Shown piece after piece: positions 1 to 8,317 of a stretch of DNA of 64,000 nucleotides. Source of the stretch: Firm-04 sp045628085 (GTDB taxonomy: Bacteria; Bacillota; Clostridia; Oscillospirales; Ruminococcaceae). A program made the position numbers and the translations under genes. The notes beneath the pieces were generated by a model. It was given only the letters and a program-made list of their open reading frames with translations. It was not told where the DNA came from and ran no database searches. The stretch's first letter is position 1; each line of letters begins with the position of its first letter. The stretch covers positions 1 through 64,000 of the forward strand of contig JAZQOZ010000148.1 of NCBI GenBank assembly GCA_045628085.1, in the 5' to 3' direction.

Positions 1-28
1 TTTTATGCCTATTTACAGCCTTTTCAGA

Positions 29-305
29 GTTTCGTTACAAAAGTCAACGATAACCCGAAAAACACCTCAAAATGCACCCTAAATGATTTTCGATTTTTCG
101 CAAAAATCAACGATTACTCCTGCTATCGTTGACTTTTGAGGCATATTTCCGTATTTTCGCCCTATTTTGACTGTTTAGAGCCTCATATAACTCCCTGTTA
201 TACTCCCTACCGTTTCTTATTGCCTTCAAAAACTACGTATTATCTGCATTTGGACAGAATAATGCACCCCTACTTCGATTGTATCAAAATAGGGGTGCTA
301 ATATG
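29..305. repeat. Structured flanking repeat, copy A
   Basis: This left copy is homologous over its whole length to 1612-1876 on the other side of the serine recombinase. It contains a 14-bp perfect inverted repeat (39-52 with 124-137), the shared block around 190-215 (ctccctgttatactccctac), and a terminal hairpin 264-271/291-298 (gcacccct with aggggtgc) around a loop nearly identical to copy B. It ends in the motif ggggtgctaatatg (292-305). No coding potential was seen. It may be the end or attachment region of a recombinase-borne element, or a leader RNA. The rest of the gene-free stretch 1-506 is AT-rich. Confidence 0.75.
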
Positions 306-403
306 CGATGCGTAGGTAAAGCTGGGATTCAACCTAAAAACAGCGTATTTTCAGCATTTTCTAAACATACTCCAATTATGATACAATCCTTGAAAGTAGA
401 CTA

Positions 404-508
404 ATATTTGCACCCGCCCCTTGTTTTTTATTTGGGTTCATGTTATAATATTGTAAAAAGCTATCGTTTCTTTTTCGCTTGAATTTAACAAATGGGGGGT
501 GCAAATAT
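404..508. repeat. Inverted repeat over recombinase start site
   Basis: A 12-bp perfect inverted repeat pairs 404-415 (atatttgcaccc) with 497-508 (gggtgcaaatat). The right arm contains most of the G-rich ribosome binding site and the first bases of the preferred start codon at 507. It could be a recombinase or regulator binding site, or a hairpin hiding the start in mRNA. A further 10-bp inverted pair links 277-286 with 379-388. Confidence 0.55.
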
Positions 509-1520
509 GGGAGATAGAGTTGTAGTAAAAATCCCTGCTAAACCAGAGACGATCAAAATAGCTAAAGTCGGGATCTATTGCAGAGTCAGCTCAACTAAAA
601 GCGAACAGCTTTACAGCATGGCAGCACAAGTATCCCTACTTTATAAACTTGCGCCGCAGATTCCAGGACAAGTTGTGGATATCTATATAGATTTTCATTC
701 CGGAGCAAATGATGATCGGCGGGAATTGAACAGGCTTCTTGAAGATTGCAGGGCTGGCAAGGTGGATACCATTTATACCAAAAGCGTAAGCAGAATGGCA
801 CGCAACACTGTTGACTTGTTAAATATTATACGAGAACTTCGTGCGATTAATGTGCGTATTATCTTTGAACTGGAGAATCTGGATACTGCAAATTATGAAA
901 CAGAATTTCTGATTACCATAATCGAAGCCTACGCACAGGAAGAAAGCTATAAGCGCAGCGAAAACACACGCTGGGGATTAGAAAAGCGAATAAAAGACGG
1001 AACATCCGGATTATATAGAAGAAAGTGCTTCGGCTACACAAAATCCGAGGACGGCGAGCTTGTAATCTGCCCCAAGGAAGCTGTGGTTGTCAAACTCATT
1101 TTTGATCTTTACATGGAGGGCAACAGCGTTCTTTCCATCACCAGAATTCTTGAAGAAAAGGGCATTCCCACACCGACCGGCAAAATGAAATGGTCAAATC
1201 AAGCGATTGTAAAAATCCTCACAAACGAGAAATACGTTGGAAACGTGCTTCTCGGTAAATCGTATACCGAGGAATTTCCTATAAAGAAGCGTCATGAGAA
1301 TAGAGGCGACAGAGGCAGTTATCTTGCGGAAGGCACTCATCCCGCCATCATTGCTATGGAACAATTCTTGGCAGTTCAGGCAGAGAAAAAGCGTCGCTCG
1401 AATGTGGTTCTTGATGAGTTCGGAGAATATCACAGAGCTGCACAGAGATATTCGATGCGCAAAAGTCAAACAGATGATTTGTCTACGCAAGGTAACGATT
1501 CCGACAAGGATGATGAATAG
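507..1520 (+). CDS. Serine recombinase (resolvase/invertase family)
   Basis: Site-specific DNA recombinase of the serine family. The N-terminal resolvase domain (about residues 20-160 of 337) carries the catalytic YCRVSS motif near residue 29, and the SVSRMARN helix follows. A recombinase domain (about 165-290) includes the typical IPTPTGKMKWS segment. The C-terminus lacks the zinc-ribbon and long coiled coil of large integrases, so at about 337 aa it is short for that group. ATG 507 is preferred over ATG 492 because GGGGGG lies 7-8 bases before 507 and nothing precedes 492. The gene stands alone between homologous repeats next to tRNA-Ser(GCU), which suggests an integrated mini-element. No cargo, excisionase or relaxase is visible. 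Confidence 0.85.
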   Translation: MGDRVVVKIPAKPETIKIAKVGIYCRVSSTKSEQLYSMAAQVSLLYKLAPQIPGQVVDIYIDFHSGANDDRRELNRLLEDCRAGKVDTIYTKSVSRMARNTVDLLNIIRELRAINVRIIFELENLDTANYETEFLITIIEAYAQEESYKRSENTRWGLEKRIKDGTSGLYRRKCFGYTKSEDGELVICPKEAVVVKLIFDLYMEGNSVLSITRILEEKGIPTPTGKMKWSNQAIVKILTNEKYVGNVLLGKSYTEEFPIKKRHENRGDRGSYLAEGTHPAIIAMEQFLAVQAEKKRRSNVVLDEFGEYHRAAQRYSMRKSQTDDLSTQGNDSDKDDE

Positions 1521-1611
1521 ACTAATTTCAAAAATCCTGTGGAGATGATGCTCTCACAGGCTTTGCTCTGCTTATTATTCAACTGCCGCTACTCTCCACA
1601 GCCCCATTTTT

Positions 1612-1876
1612 GTTTGTTACAAAAGTCAACGATAACTCCGAGTAAAATGCACCCTTTTTCGAGTTTCGTTACAAAAATCAACGGTAACTTGGGTAATCGT
1701 TGACTTTTGAGGTTAGTCTACTCATTTTCGCCCTGTTTTGACTATTTTTAGGGGTGTATTACTCCCTGTTATACTCCCTACCGTTTCCGATTTCCCTCAA
1801 AGACAGCGTATTATCAGCGTTTAGATAGAATAATGCACCCCAACTTCGATTGTATCAAAACTGGGGTGCTAATATG
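1612..1876. repeat. Structured flanking repeat, copy B
   Basis: Right copy of the repeat at 29-305, same orientation. It contains a 13-bp inverted repeat (1621-1633 with 1696-1708), the shared block ctccctgttatactccctac and the terminal hairpin 1835-1842/1862-1869 (gcacccca with tggggtgc). Compared with copy A the closing base pair has changed on both sides (T-A to A-T), so pairing is kept. The copy ends at ggggtgctaatatg (1863-1876), abutting and slightly overlapping the CCA end of tRNA-Ser(GCU). The gene-free stretch 1521-1874 consists almost entirely of this repeat. Confidence 0.75.
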
Positions 1877-1964
1877 GCGGAGAAAGAGGGATTTGAACCC
1901 TCGCGACCCTTTCGAGCCCTACTCCCTTAGCAGGGGAGCCCCTTCACCACTTGGGTATTTCTCC
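1875..1964 (-). tRNA. tRNA-Ser(GCU)
   Basis: Class II tRNA on the minus strand. The acceptor stem GGAGAAA pairs with TTTCTCC, followed by discriminator G and an encoded CCA (1875-1877). The anticodon stem CTCCC/GGGAG holds loop CTGCTAA, anticodon GCT (serine AGC/AGU). A long variable arm and a GGTTCAAATCC T-arm are visible. Its 3' end is the boundary of repeat copy B, a common integration position for mobile elements. Confidence 0.95.
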
Positions 1965-1995
1965 AGCAATGGTGAATGCGATATCCGAATGAATG

Positions 1996-2084
<89 letters not shown>

Positions 2085-2103
2085 GTTCGGATTCAGCTTT
2101 TAT

Positions 2104-2132
2104 ATTATAGCACATTTTTTTTATTTTGTCAA
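2104..2132 (-). promoter_or_regulatory. Sigma-A promoter for the tRNA-Ser pair
   Basis: On the minus strand a TTGACA -35 box (2127-2132) and a TATAAT -10 box (2104-2109) are separated by 17 bp, about 20 bp upstream of the mature 5' end of tRNA-Ser(UGA). Both boxes match consensus. Confidence 0.8.
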
Positions 2133-2155
2133 CCCCTAATATAGAAAATATTTGC

Positions 2156-2184
2156 TTGTTTTTTGTTTTATGATGTGATATAAT
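2156..2184 (+). promoter_or_regulatory. Probable promoter of the SpoU methyltransferase gene
   Basis: TTGTTT (2156-2161), a 17-bp spacer and TATAAT (2179-2184) lie about 64 bp before the start codon at 2248, divergent from the tRNA-Ser promoter. The -10 box is perfect and the -35 box is moderate. Confidence 0.5.
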
Positions 2185-2247
2185 AGAAATATAATAAACT
2201 CATCAAATTCTGAAGCGGTGGTTTACTTTTCAACAAGGAGGAGAAAT

Positions 2248-3093
2248 ATGTCAGCAGGGGAGATTCATATTTTATCGCTGGATGAATCACCGTGGGCAGA
2301 ATGGCTGCGCTGTTCTGAAACACAGCTGTATCATTTATATGAGCCGGAACAGGGAATATTCATCGCAGAAAGTCCGAATGTCATCGAACGTGCAATATCA
2401 GCCGGATATATGCCGGAAGCATTCCTGATTGATATAGCATTCTATACAGAACAGGTCAGGCAAATCACGTCACAATTTCCGAAAGTACCTGTCTATCTGG
2501 CTGAATCATCCGTTTTGAATTCTCTGACAGGAATTCATCTGACACGGGGTGTATTGTGCGCCATGCGCCGTAAAGCAATAGTTCTTGATGCTGAAGTGCT
2601 TTCAGAAAAAAAACGGATCGTCATACTCGAAAATGTAATGAACCCTACAAATCTTGGTGCGATCTTCCGTTCTGCGGCAGCACTCGGTATGGATGCTGTT
2701 CTGCTGACATCCGGCTGTACGGATCCGCTGTACCGTCGTGCTGCGCGTGTCAGTATGGGAACGGTGTTCCAGATTCCTTGGGCTTATTTACCTGATGCGC
2801 CGACTGCTGCTGATGCGATCTCAATGCTGAAGAATATGGGGTACAGATCTGCGGCTATGGCGCTTTGCGATGATTCTGTTTCGATAGATAACGAGAACGT
2901 CAGATCAGCCGATAAACTCGCGATCGTTCTTGGAACAGAAGGAGAGGGGCTTGCATCGGAAACGATCGCAGCCTGTGATTGGACGGTACGCATACCGATG
3001 TCACATGGTGTTGATTCACTGAATGTGGCGGCGGCAAGTGCGGTAGCATTTTGGGAAATGAGGAAACGTGATGATAACAGTCAGACAAATTGA
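2248..3093 (+). CDS. RNA 2'-O-methyltransferase, TrmH/SpoU family
   Basis: SAM-dependent 2'-O-ribose methyltransferase with a SPOUT knot, probably acting on rRNA or tRNA. The N-terminal third is a substrate-binding region and the C-terminal part carries the three SpoU motifs: NPTNLGAIFRSA (about residue 138), LGTEGEGL (about 232) and IPMSHGVDSLNVAAASA (about 250). ATG 2248 is chosen because AAGGAGG sits just upstream; a GTG 30 bases earlier has no such site. Its last 23 bases overlap the following acetyltransferase gene, so the two are probably co-translated. The exact target nucleotide cannot be read from sequence. Confidence 0.88.
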   Translation: MSAGEIHILSLDESPWAEWLRCSETQLYHLYEPEQGIFIAESPNVIERAISAGYMPEAFLIDIAFYTEQVRQITSQFPKVPVYLAESSVLNSLTGIHLTRGVLCAMRRKAIVLDAEVLSEKKRIVILENVMNPTNLGAIFRSAAALGMDAVLLTSGCTDPLYRRAARVSMGTVFQIPWAYLPDAPTAADAISMLKNMGYRSAAMALCDDSVSIDNENVRSADKLAIVLGTEGEGLASETIAACDWTVRIPMSHGVDSLNVAAASAVAFWEMRKRDDNSQTN

Positions 3094-3532
3094 AGATAAA
3101 CAGGAAAAGCCACAAATCGTCCGGTACATATTGGAAGCATTGCCGGAATGGTTTGAAATTGAATCAAGCAGGGAAGCATATATCGCAGATAGTGTTGAAC
3201 AGCCTGTTTTTGCAGCATACAATGATAATGAACCGATCGGATTTCTCTGTCTGAAAGAAACCGGAGCTGCAACAGTTGAACTTACTGTCATGGGTATACT
3301 GAAAACATATCACAGACAAGGCATCGGCAAATTACTTTTTGAAGCAGCAAAGAAACACGCTTCTGATGCCGGATACTTGTTTATGCAGGTCAAAACAGTA
3401 AAAATGGGGATGTATCCTGAATATGATGCTACAAACCGCTTTTATCTCGCCTGCGGATTTCAGGAATTTGAGGTCATGCCTTTGTGGGATGAAGCGAATC
3501 CCTGTCAGGTATATGTGCAATACCTTCAATAA
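3071..3532 (+). CDS. GNAT family N-acetyltransferase
   Basis: Small (153 aa) single-domain GNAT acetyltransferase that would use acetyl-CoA. The central VMGILKTYHRQGIGKLLFEAA segment carries the acetyl-CoA pyrophosphate-binding R/Q-x-x-G-x-G/A signature (HRQGIGKLL). The C-terminal FYLACGFQEFE strand is also typical. The start overlaps the SpoU gene; ATG 3071 with GAGG seven bases upstream is preferred over GTG 3068. The substrate is unknown. A stable hairpin terminator follows. Confidence 0.85.
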   Translation: MITVRQIEDKQEKPQIVRYILEALPEWFEIESSREAYIADSVEQPVFAAYNDNEPIGFLCLKETGAATVELTVMGILKTYHRQGIGKLLFEAAKKHASDAGYLFMQVKTVKMGMYPEYDATNRFYLACGFQEFEVMPLWDEANPCQVYVQYLQ

Positions 3533-3547
3533 CGAATACATACAGCA

Positions 3548-3597
3548 ACGATATCCCGAAGCTCTTTCATGAACTTCGGGGTATCGTTATATTTTGT
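3548..3597 (+). terminator. Intrinsic terminator
   Basis: A 14-bp stem (3548-3561 with 3574-3587, one G-U pair) closes a 12-base loop and is followed by a T-rich stretch. It ends the SpoU-GNAT transcript. Confidence 0.8.
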
Positions 3598-3759
3598 AAC
3601 GAAATAAAATCAGAATAAAATTTGTTTGATAAATGGGATATGCATAAATAGATTCATTCTAAGCAACATACCAAATTATTTGCATTTATTATTATCTGCT
3701 TTTTGCTCTTGTAGAAGATAAACATTACAGTTATAGCATACAGCCCTCAAATTGTCAAC
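3598..3759. other. AT-rich gap, no feature seen
   Basis: The gene-free stretch between the GNAT gene and the aldolase gene (3533-3851) holds one terminator at each side and AT-rich sequence between them. No ORF with a ribosome binding site, RNA gene or repeat was recognised here. Confidence 0.6.
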
Positions 3760-3800
3760 AAAAAAGCCATAGTATTCAAAATAGAAATACTATGGCTTTT
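3760..3800 (-). terminator. Terminator of the aldolase gene
   Basis: Arms 3762-3775 and 3787-3800 are perfectly complementary over 14 bp. Read on the minus strand the hairpin is followed by a run of six T, so it terminates fba. On the plus strand it also ends in T-rich sequence and may act in both directions. Confidence 0.85.
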
Positions 3801-3851
3801 GTTTTTATATCAGTACCAAACAACGGTACTTTTTAGGGTTACGAAGAAAAA

Positions 3852-4715
3852 TCAAGCCTTGCCGACAGAGCCGAACAGCTGCATTTTCTCCTCAACCTTT
3901 GCGCAGATCGCATCGAAGCCCGGAGCGAGCAGCTTACGGGGATCGAAGCCCTTGCCCTGCTTATCCTTTCCTGCTTCAACGTAGCCGCGGGTTGCTTCAG
4001 CAAAGACCAGCTGGCACTCAGTGTTGACGTTGATCTTGGAAACGCCGAGAGAAATTGCCTTCTTGATCTGATCGTCCGGAATACCGGTACCGCCGTGCAG
4101 AACGAGCGGCATATCACCGACAGTCTTGCTGACCTCAGCAAGCGTATCGAAGCTCAGGCCTTCCCAGTTCTCCGGATATACACCGTGAATATTGCCGATT
4201 CCGGCTGCAAGGAAGTCTACGCCCAGATCAGCGATCTGCTTGCACTCCTGCGGATCTGCACATTCGCCTCTGCCGATAACACCGTCTTCTTCACCGCCGA
4301 TTGCACCGACCTCAGCCTCGATGGAAAGACCGAGCTGATGTGCAACGTGAACGAGTTCAGTTGTCTTTGCAACATTCTCCTCGATCGGGAAGTGAGAACC
4401 GTCGAACATGATAGAAGTAAAGCCTGCCTTGATGCACTTGTAGCAGCCGTCATAGGTGCCGTGATCGAGATGCAGAGCGACCGGAACAGTGATGCCGAGG
4501 GATTCGTCCATAGCCTTGACCATTTCGGTAACGGTCTTAAAACCGCACATATACTTGCCTGCGCCCTCAGAAACACCGAGGATAACAGGGGAGTTGAGTT
4601 TCTGCGCAGTCAGCAGAATTGCTTTTGTCCATTCGAGGTTGTTGATGTTGAACTGACCGACAGCATACTTGCCTGCCTTTGCCTTGTTCAGCATATCTTT
4701 TGCAGATACCAGCAT
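3852..4715 (-). CDS. fba: Class II fructose-1,6-bisphosphate aldolase
   Basis: Zinc-dependent cleavage of fructose-1,6-bisphosphate to dihydroxyacetone phosphate and glyceraldehyde-3-phosphate in glycolysis, and the reverse in gluconeogenesis. The 287-aa protein shows the class II hallmarks: LHLDHG at residues 81-86 (catalytic Asp84 and zinc His85), the glycine-rich EAEVGAIGGEEDG segment, GNIHGVY with a second metal His, and LHGGTGIP. Its length matches the family. An AGGAGG site precedes ATG 4715. It is a single-gene unit with its own terminator, divergent from spoIIR across a 260-bp gap in which no clear promoter was assigned. A tagatose-bisphosphate aldolase is the nearest alternative. Confidence 0.95.
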   Translation of the reverse strand: MLVSAKDMLNKAKAGKYAVGQFNINNLEWTKAILLTAQKLNSPVILGVSEGAGKYMCGFKTVTEMVKAMDESLGITVPVALHLDHGTYDGCYKCIKAGFTSIMFDGSHFPIEENVAKTTELVHVAHQLGLSIEAEVGAIGGEEDGVIGRGECADPQECKQIADLGVDFLAAGIGNIHGVYPENWEGLSFDTLAEVSKTVGDMPLVLHGGTGIPDDQIKKAISLGVSKINVNTECQLVFAEATRGYVEAGKDKQGKGFDPRKLLAPGFDAICAKVEEKMQLFGSVGKA

Positions 4716-4975
4716 TGAATATTCCTCCTATGATACAATTATGCCGGATATTCCGGCGCATTCCGGAAAACATACATACGTACATTTTACCATTACATAT
4801 TATACACGATTCTGATAAAAAAAGCAAGAGTAAAAGCATACAAATCTCGGATAACGTGCAGAATCATCATTGTATGCAGGATTTTCTGTGTATGTTACTG
4901 TATAAATCCGTCAGAGTGACCAATACTCCGGACAGAAACTTATCATATATCGCAGGATACCAAAGGAGATCAGCT

Positions 4976-5641
4976 ATGAAACAGGCGATGAAAATGTTAG
5001 TGATCCTGCTGCTTGCAGCAGCCGCGGCAAATATCGGACATACCGCAGATACCCTGTCTGAAATTGAAAACAGTGTGATCCGTCTGCACATTCTTGCCGA
5101 CAGCGATGAAACATCTGCGCAGACTGAGAAATTACTTGTTCGTGATGCACTGTTAAAGAATGCAGATGAATGGATACCGAAGGATGCCGATTTTTCCGCA
5201 GGATGCGAGGCAATTCGCTGTCGGCTTGCGGATATTCACAAAACAGCAGTCAAAGCACTGCGGGATGCCGGCTGTCAGGATGCTGTGTCAGTATGTTTTG
5301 AGAAAACTGTATTTCCGTCACGGAAATATGGTGAGCTGACACTGCCTGCCGGTGAATATCAGGCGCTTCGCGTTGAGATCGGCAAAGCAGAGGGGCAGAA
5401 CTGGTGGTGTGTGATGTATCCCGCGATGTGTATTCCGGCATCCGAGCCGCAGTCTCCGGCGGATATCCTCAATGACAGCACTTATGAAATGGCAATGCAT
5501 CCGGAGAAATATGAAGTTCGTCTGAAATGTGTAGAAACAGCAAGAGCATTTCTGCACTGGCTGCGCAGTGTGCCGGAACAGACGGAAGCCGCCTCTCCGG
5601 ACAGAGAGACGGCATTCCGCAAGATAGAACAGGATCCTTAA
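4976..5641 (+). CDS. spoIIR: Stage II sporulation protein R
   Basis: Exported signalling protein that, in known sporulators, is made in the forespore and triggers SpoIIGA to process pro-sigma-E in the mother cell. The 221-aa protein has an N-terminal hydrophobic export segment (about residues 5-18) and the conserved blocks SVIRLHILADSDE, VRDALL, GEYQALRVEIGKAEG and NWWCVMYPAMC. ATG 4976 follows AAAGGAG. Longer upstream reading in this frame is chance. One base separates its stop from that of a convergent Cys-rich miniprotein. It marks the organism as a spore former. Confidence 0.92.
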   Translation: MKQAMKMLVILLLAAAAANIGHTADTLSEIENSVIRLHILADSDETSAQTEKLLVRDALLKNADEWIPKDADFSAGCEAIRCRLADIHKTAVKALRDAGCQDAVSVCFEKTVFPSRKYGELTLPAGEYQALRVEIGKAEGQNWWCVMYPAMCIPASEPQSPADILNDSTYEMAMHPEKYEVRLKCVETARAFLHWLRSVPEQTEAASPDRETAFRKIEQDP

Positions 5642-5642
5642 C

Positions 5643-5774
5643 TCAGCAGCCGCAGCCGTTTCCGCCGCAGCCGCAGCCATTGCTGTTTCCGTTGGTGTTG
5701 CCGCAGCAGCAGTTGGAGAAAAGCAGAATCAGAATGATGATCCACCACATATTGTTGCAATCGTTACCGCACAT
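5643..5774 (-). CDS. Cys-rich single-span membrane miniprotein (43 aa)
   Basis: A short ORF that simple length cut-offs miss. It starts MCGNDCNN, has a hydrophobic segment from Met9 to about Phe19 (WWIIILILLF) and a tail rich in Cys, Gly and Asn ending GNGCGC, with nine cysteines in all. AAGGAG sits about 9 bases before ATG 5774, supporting translation. Small Gly/Cys proteins of this layout occur near sporulation genes in clostridia and bacilli (family knowledge, not a specific match). It is convergent with spoIIR and divergent from the Clp ATPase. Function unknown; a spore-envelope or membrane role is a guess. Confidence 0.7.
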   Translation of the reverse strand: MCGNDCNNMWWIIILILLFSNCCCGNTNGNSNGCGCGGNGCGC

Positions 5775-5971
5775 AATCAGAACTCCTTATCAAAATCAGA
5801 ATGCAGACGGAACACCGCGTCCGGATCGCGGTATGCTGTCAGCCGGAAGCGTTTGTTTTCCGCTTCCTAGTTTCATGATATGCAGACGATGAAAAAGTGT
5901 GACTGCATTGCAAAGAGTAATTGCGGCATCTGATGCATATAGTATAGCAAATGAAATCGGAGGGATCTAGC

Positions 5972-8230
5972 TTGCAGAAGGATGCATATACCAAAAAAGC
6001 GCGGCAGATTATCGCGCACTCCAAAACTCAGGCAGAGGGACTCGGTCACAGCTTTATCGGAACGGAGCATCTGCTCCTTGCGATGCTTGCAGACGGTAAC
6101 AATGTCGGTGCTGCGATCCTGCGGACACATCATGTACCGTTTCAGCGTTTTCAGCATGCGGTATTAGAGGAGATCGGCAGGGGAGAGCCCGTGCATCTGA
6201 CGGATGATGCCTGCACGCCGGCATTCCGGCGGATCCTGCAAAGTGCCGGACGGCAGTCAGGAGAATCAGTCCATTCAGTGCCGCCGATCAGCTCAGAATG
6301 CATCCTGAAAGCGATTTTGCAGGATGAACACTGCGGAGCATCGTCTATTCTGCGCACGATGGGAATACCGCTTCATATCCTGCGCAATATCTGCGGTCAG
6401 GACGAAACTGCAAATGGAGAAATGCAGGGAAAATATCCGCAATTTGATCAGAAAGCGTGTCCGGTGCTTGCACAGTACGCCAGAAATCTGACTGATCCGA
6501 TCGCGGCAGAGAGCTTTGATCCGCTGATCGGAAGAGAGCATGAAATGCAGCAGATCATGCAGATCATGCTGCGGCGAAACAAAAATAATCCCGTTCTGAT
6601 CGGTCAGGCAGGAGTCGGAAAAACGGCGATCATTGAGGGGATCGCACAGCGCATCCTGCATGGCGAAGTACCAGAAAGTATACGAAGCCGTGTGATACTA
6701 TCGCTTGATCTGACTGCTTTGCTTGCAGGAGCGAAATACCGCGGTGATTTTGAAGAACGCCTGCGCGCCTGTATTGAAGAAACGGTCAGACATCGTGATA
6801 TCACACTGTTCATAGATGAACTGCACATGATTACCGGAACCGGAGCCGCAGAAGGCGCAATCGACGCCGCAAACATTCTAAAACCGCGCCTAGCAAGAGG
6901 AGAGCTTCAAATTATCGGTGCAACAACAGAAGATGAATACCGCAGACAAATTGAAAAAGATGCTGCATTGGCAAGGCGTTTTCAGCCGGTACGGATAGCA
7001 GAGCCGTCCACGGCAGAGGCAGCGGAGATGCTTCGCGGACTAAGCAGACACTATGAGAATTTTCATCGTGTTGATATCGAACCGGATGCGATCAAAGCTG
7101 CAATTTCATATTCTGTTCGATATCTGCATGACCGTGCGCTGCCCGATAAGGCACTCGATCTATTGGATGAAGCCTGCGCCGCAAAGCGGCTGCAATGGCA
7201 TCAGAAAGATGATCCGGAACAGTATCCTGCGATCAGCGAAGGGGATATTGCACACATGGTTGCAGTCAAAACCGGTATTCCGGCAGAATCGCTGACGGAA
7301 TCTGAATCGGAACGGCTGCTGCATCTCGAAGAATCGCTCAGACAGCGTATCATCGGGCAGGACGCGGCAGTAACAGCAGTTTCGCAGGCGATCCGGCGCA
7401 GCCGTTCAGGTCTGCGAAGATCCGGAAGACCGATCGGTTCATTTCTGTTTCTCGGTGCGACCGGCATCGGCAAAACCGAACTGGCAAAGTGTATTGCTGA
7501 TGAATTATTTACAGGCAGTCTGATCCGCATGGACATGAGCGAATATATGGAGAAACATACTGCTTCACGGCTGATCGGCGCACCGCCCGGATATGTCGGC
7601 TATGATGAAGGCGGAACGCTTGTTGAACGGGTTCGCCGTGCGCCGTACAGCCTGATCCTGTTTGATGAAATGGAAAAGGCGCATCCAGATGTTCTTTCGC
7701 TCCTGCTGCAAATTCTTGAGGATGGAAAACTGACGGACAGCAGCGGAAATCAGGCGGATTTTTCTGAAACAATGCTGATTCTGACATCGAATCTCGGCGC
7801 AGAAACATTACAGCAGGGGATCATCGGTTTCGGAGATGCCGCAGAAACAGAAAAACAGCAGGAATCGGCACTTCGTTCCGTCCTAAAGAAAAACATGAAG
7901 CCGGAACTTCTGAACAGACTGGATGCAGTCATCGTTTTTCGCCAGCTTACGGATGCAGATTTACTGCAAATTGCGCAGTTACAGCTCCATGATCTTGCTG
8001 ACAGAGCTGCCGCCTGCGGCGCACAACTGACTTGGACGCAGGAAGCAGAGCAGCTTTTGCTTGCTTCGGCAGATACTGCACACGGAAGTGCGCGGGCGAT
8101 CCGGACAGCAATGACACAACAAGCAGAGCCGCTGCTTGCAGACAGTATATTGCGTGCTGCAAAGGGAACGCATTGTCTGTGTGTCCGCAACGGAAATCTG
8201 ACGGTGGAACAGACGATACCGGCAACTTGA
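5972..8230 (+). CDS. ClpC/ClpA-type AAA+ unfoldase
   Basis: Hsp100 unfoldase that would feed substrates to ClpP. A Clp N-domain with two repeats (about residues 5-135) precedes AAA+ module 1 with Walker A GQAGVGKT and Walker B LFIDELH, then a shortened middle region, then module 2 with GATGIGKT and ILFDEMEKAHPD. The loop GIIGFGD carries the IGF/L-type tripeptide used to dock on ClpP. TTG 5972 is chosen because GGAGGG lies 7 bases upstream; ATG 5951 lies before that site. At about 752 aa it is shorter than typical ClpC (~810). It sits in a sporulation neighbourhood (spoIIR, sigK). It could be a clade-specific paralogue rather than the main ClpC. Confidence 0.85.
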   Translation: MQKDAYTKKARQIIAHSKTQAEGLGHSFIGTEHLLLAMLADGNNVGAAILRTHHVPFQRFQHAVLEEIGRGEPVHLTDDACTPAFRRILQSAGRQSGESVHSVPPISSECILKAILQDEHCGASSILRTMGIPLHILRNICGQDETANGEMQGKYPQFDQKACPVLAQYARNLTDPIAAESFDPLIGREHEMQQIMQIMLRRNKNNPVLIGQAGVGKTAIIEGIAQRILHGEVPESIRSRVILSLDLTALLAGAKYRGDFEERLRACIEETVRHRDITLFIDELHMITGTGAAEGAIDAANILKPRLARGELQIIGATTEDEYRRQIEKDAALARRFQPVRIAEPSTAEAAEMLRGLSRHYENFHRVDIEPDAIKAAISYSVRYLHDRALPDKALDLLDEACAAKRLQWHQKDDPEQYPAISEGDIAHMVAVKTGIPAESLTESESERLLHLEESLRQRIIGQDAAVTAVSQAIRRSRSGLRRSGRPIGSFLFLGATGIGKTELAKCIADELFTGSLIRMDMSEYMEKHTASRLIGAPPGYVGYDEGGTLVERVRRAPYSLILFDEMEKAHPDVLSLLLQILEDGKLTDSSGNQADFSETMLILTSNLGAETLQQGIIGFGDAAETEKQQESALRSVLKKNMKPELLNRLDAVIVFRQLTDADLLQIAQLQLHDLADRAAACGAQLTWTQEAEQLLLASADTAHGSARAIRTAMTQQAEPLLADSILRAAKGTHCLCVRNGNLTVEQTIPAT

Positions 8231-8234
8231 AAAG

Positions 8235-8268
8235 AGAACGGAGAGAATCAGCATCTCTCCGTTCTTTT
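8235..8268 (+). terminator. Terminator of the Clp ATPase gene
   Basis: A perfect 12-bp stem (8235-8246 with 8254-8265) with a 7-base loop is followed by a short T run. It separates the Clp gene from sigK. Confidence 0.75.
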
Positions 8269-8317
8269 ATGAAAATCGGACAAACAGCTATGCATATACT
8301 TTCAAGAGGTGATGTGT

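Noticed and set aside
8309..8317. Upstream GTG/ATG starts for sigK
   Set aside because: They fall inside the AAGAGGTGAT ribosome binding site, which serves ATG 8318.
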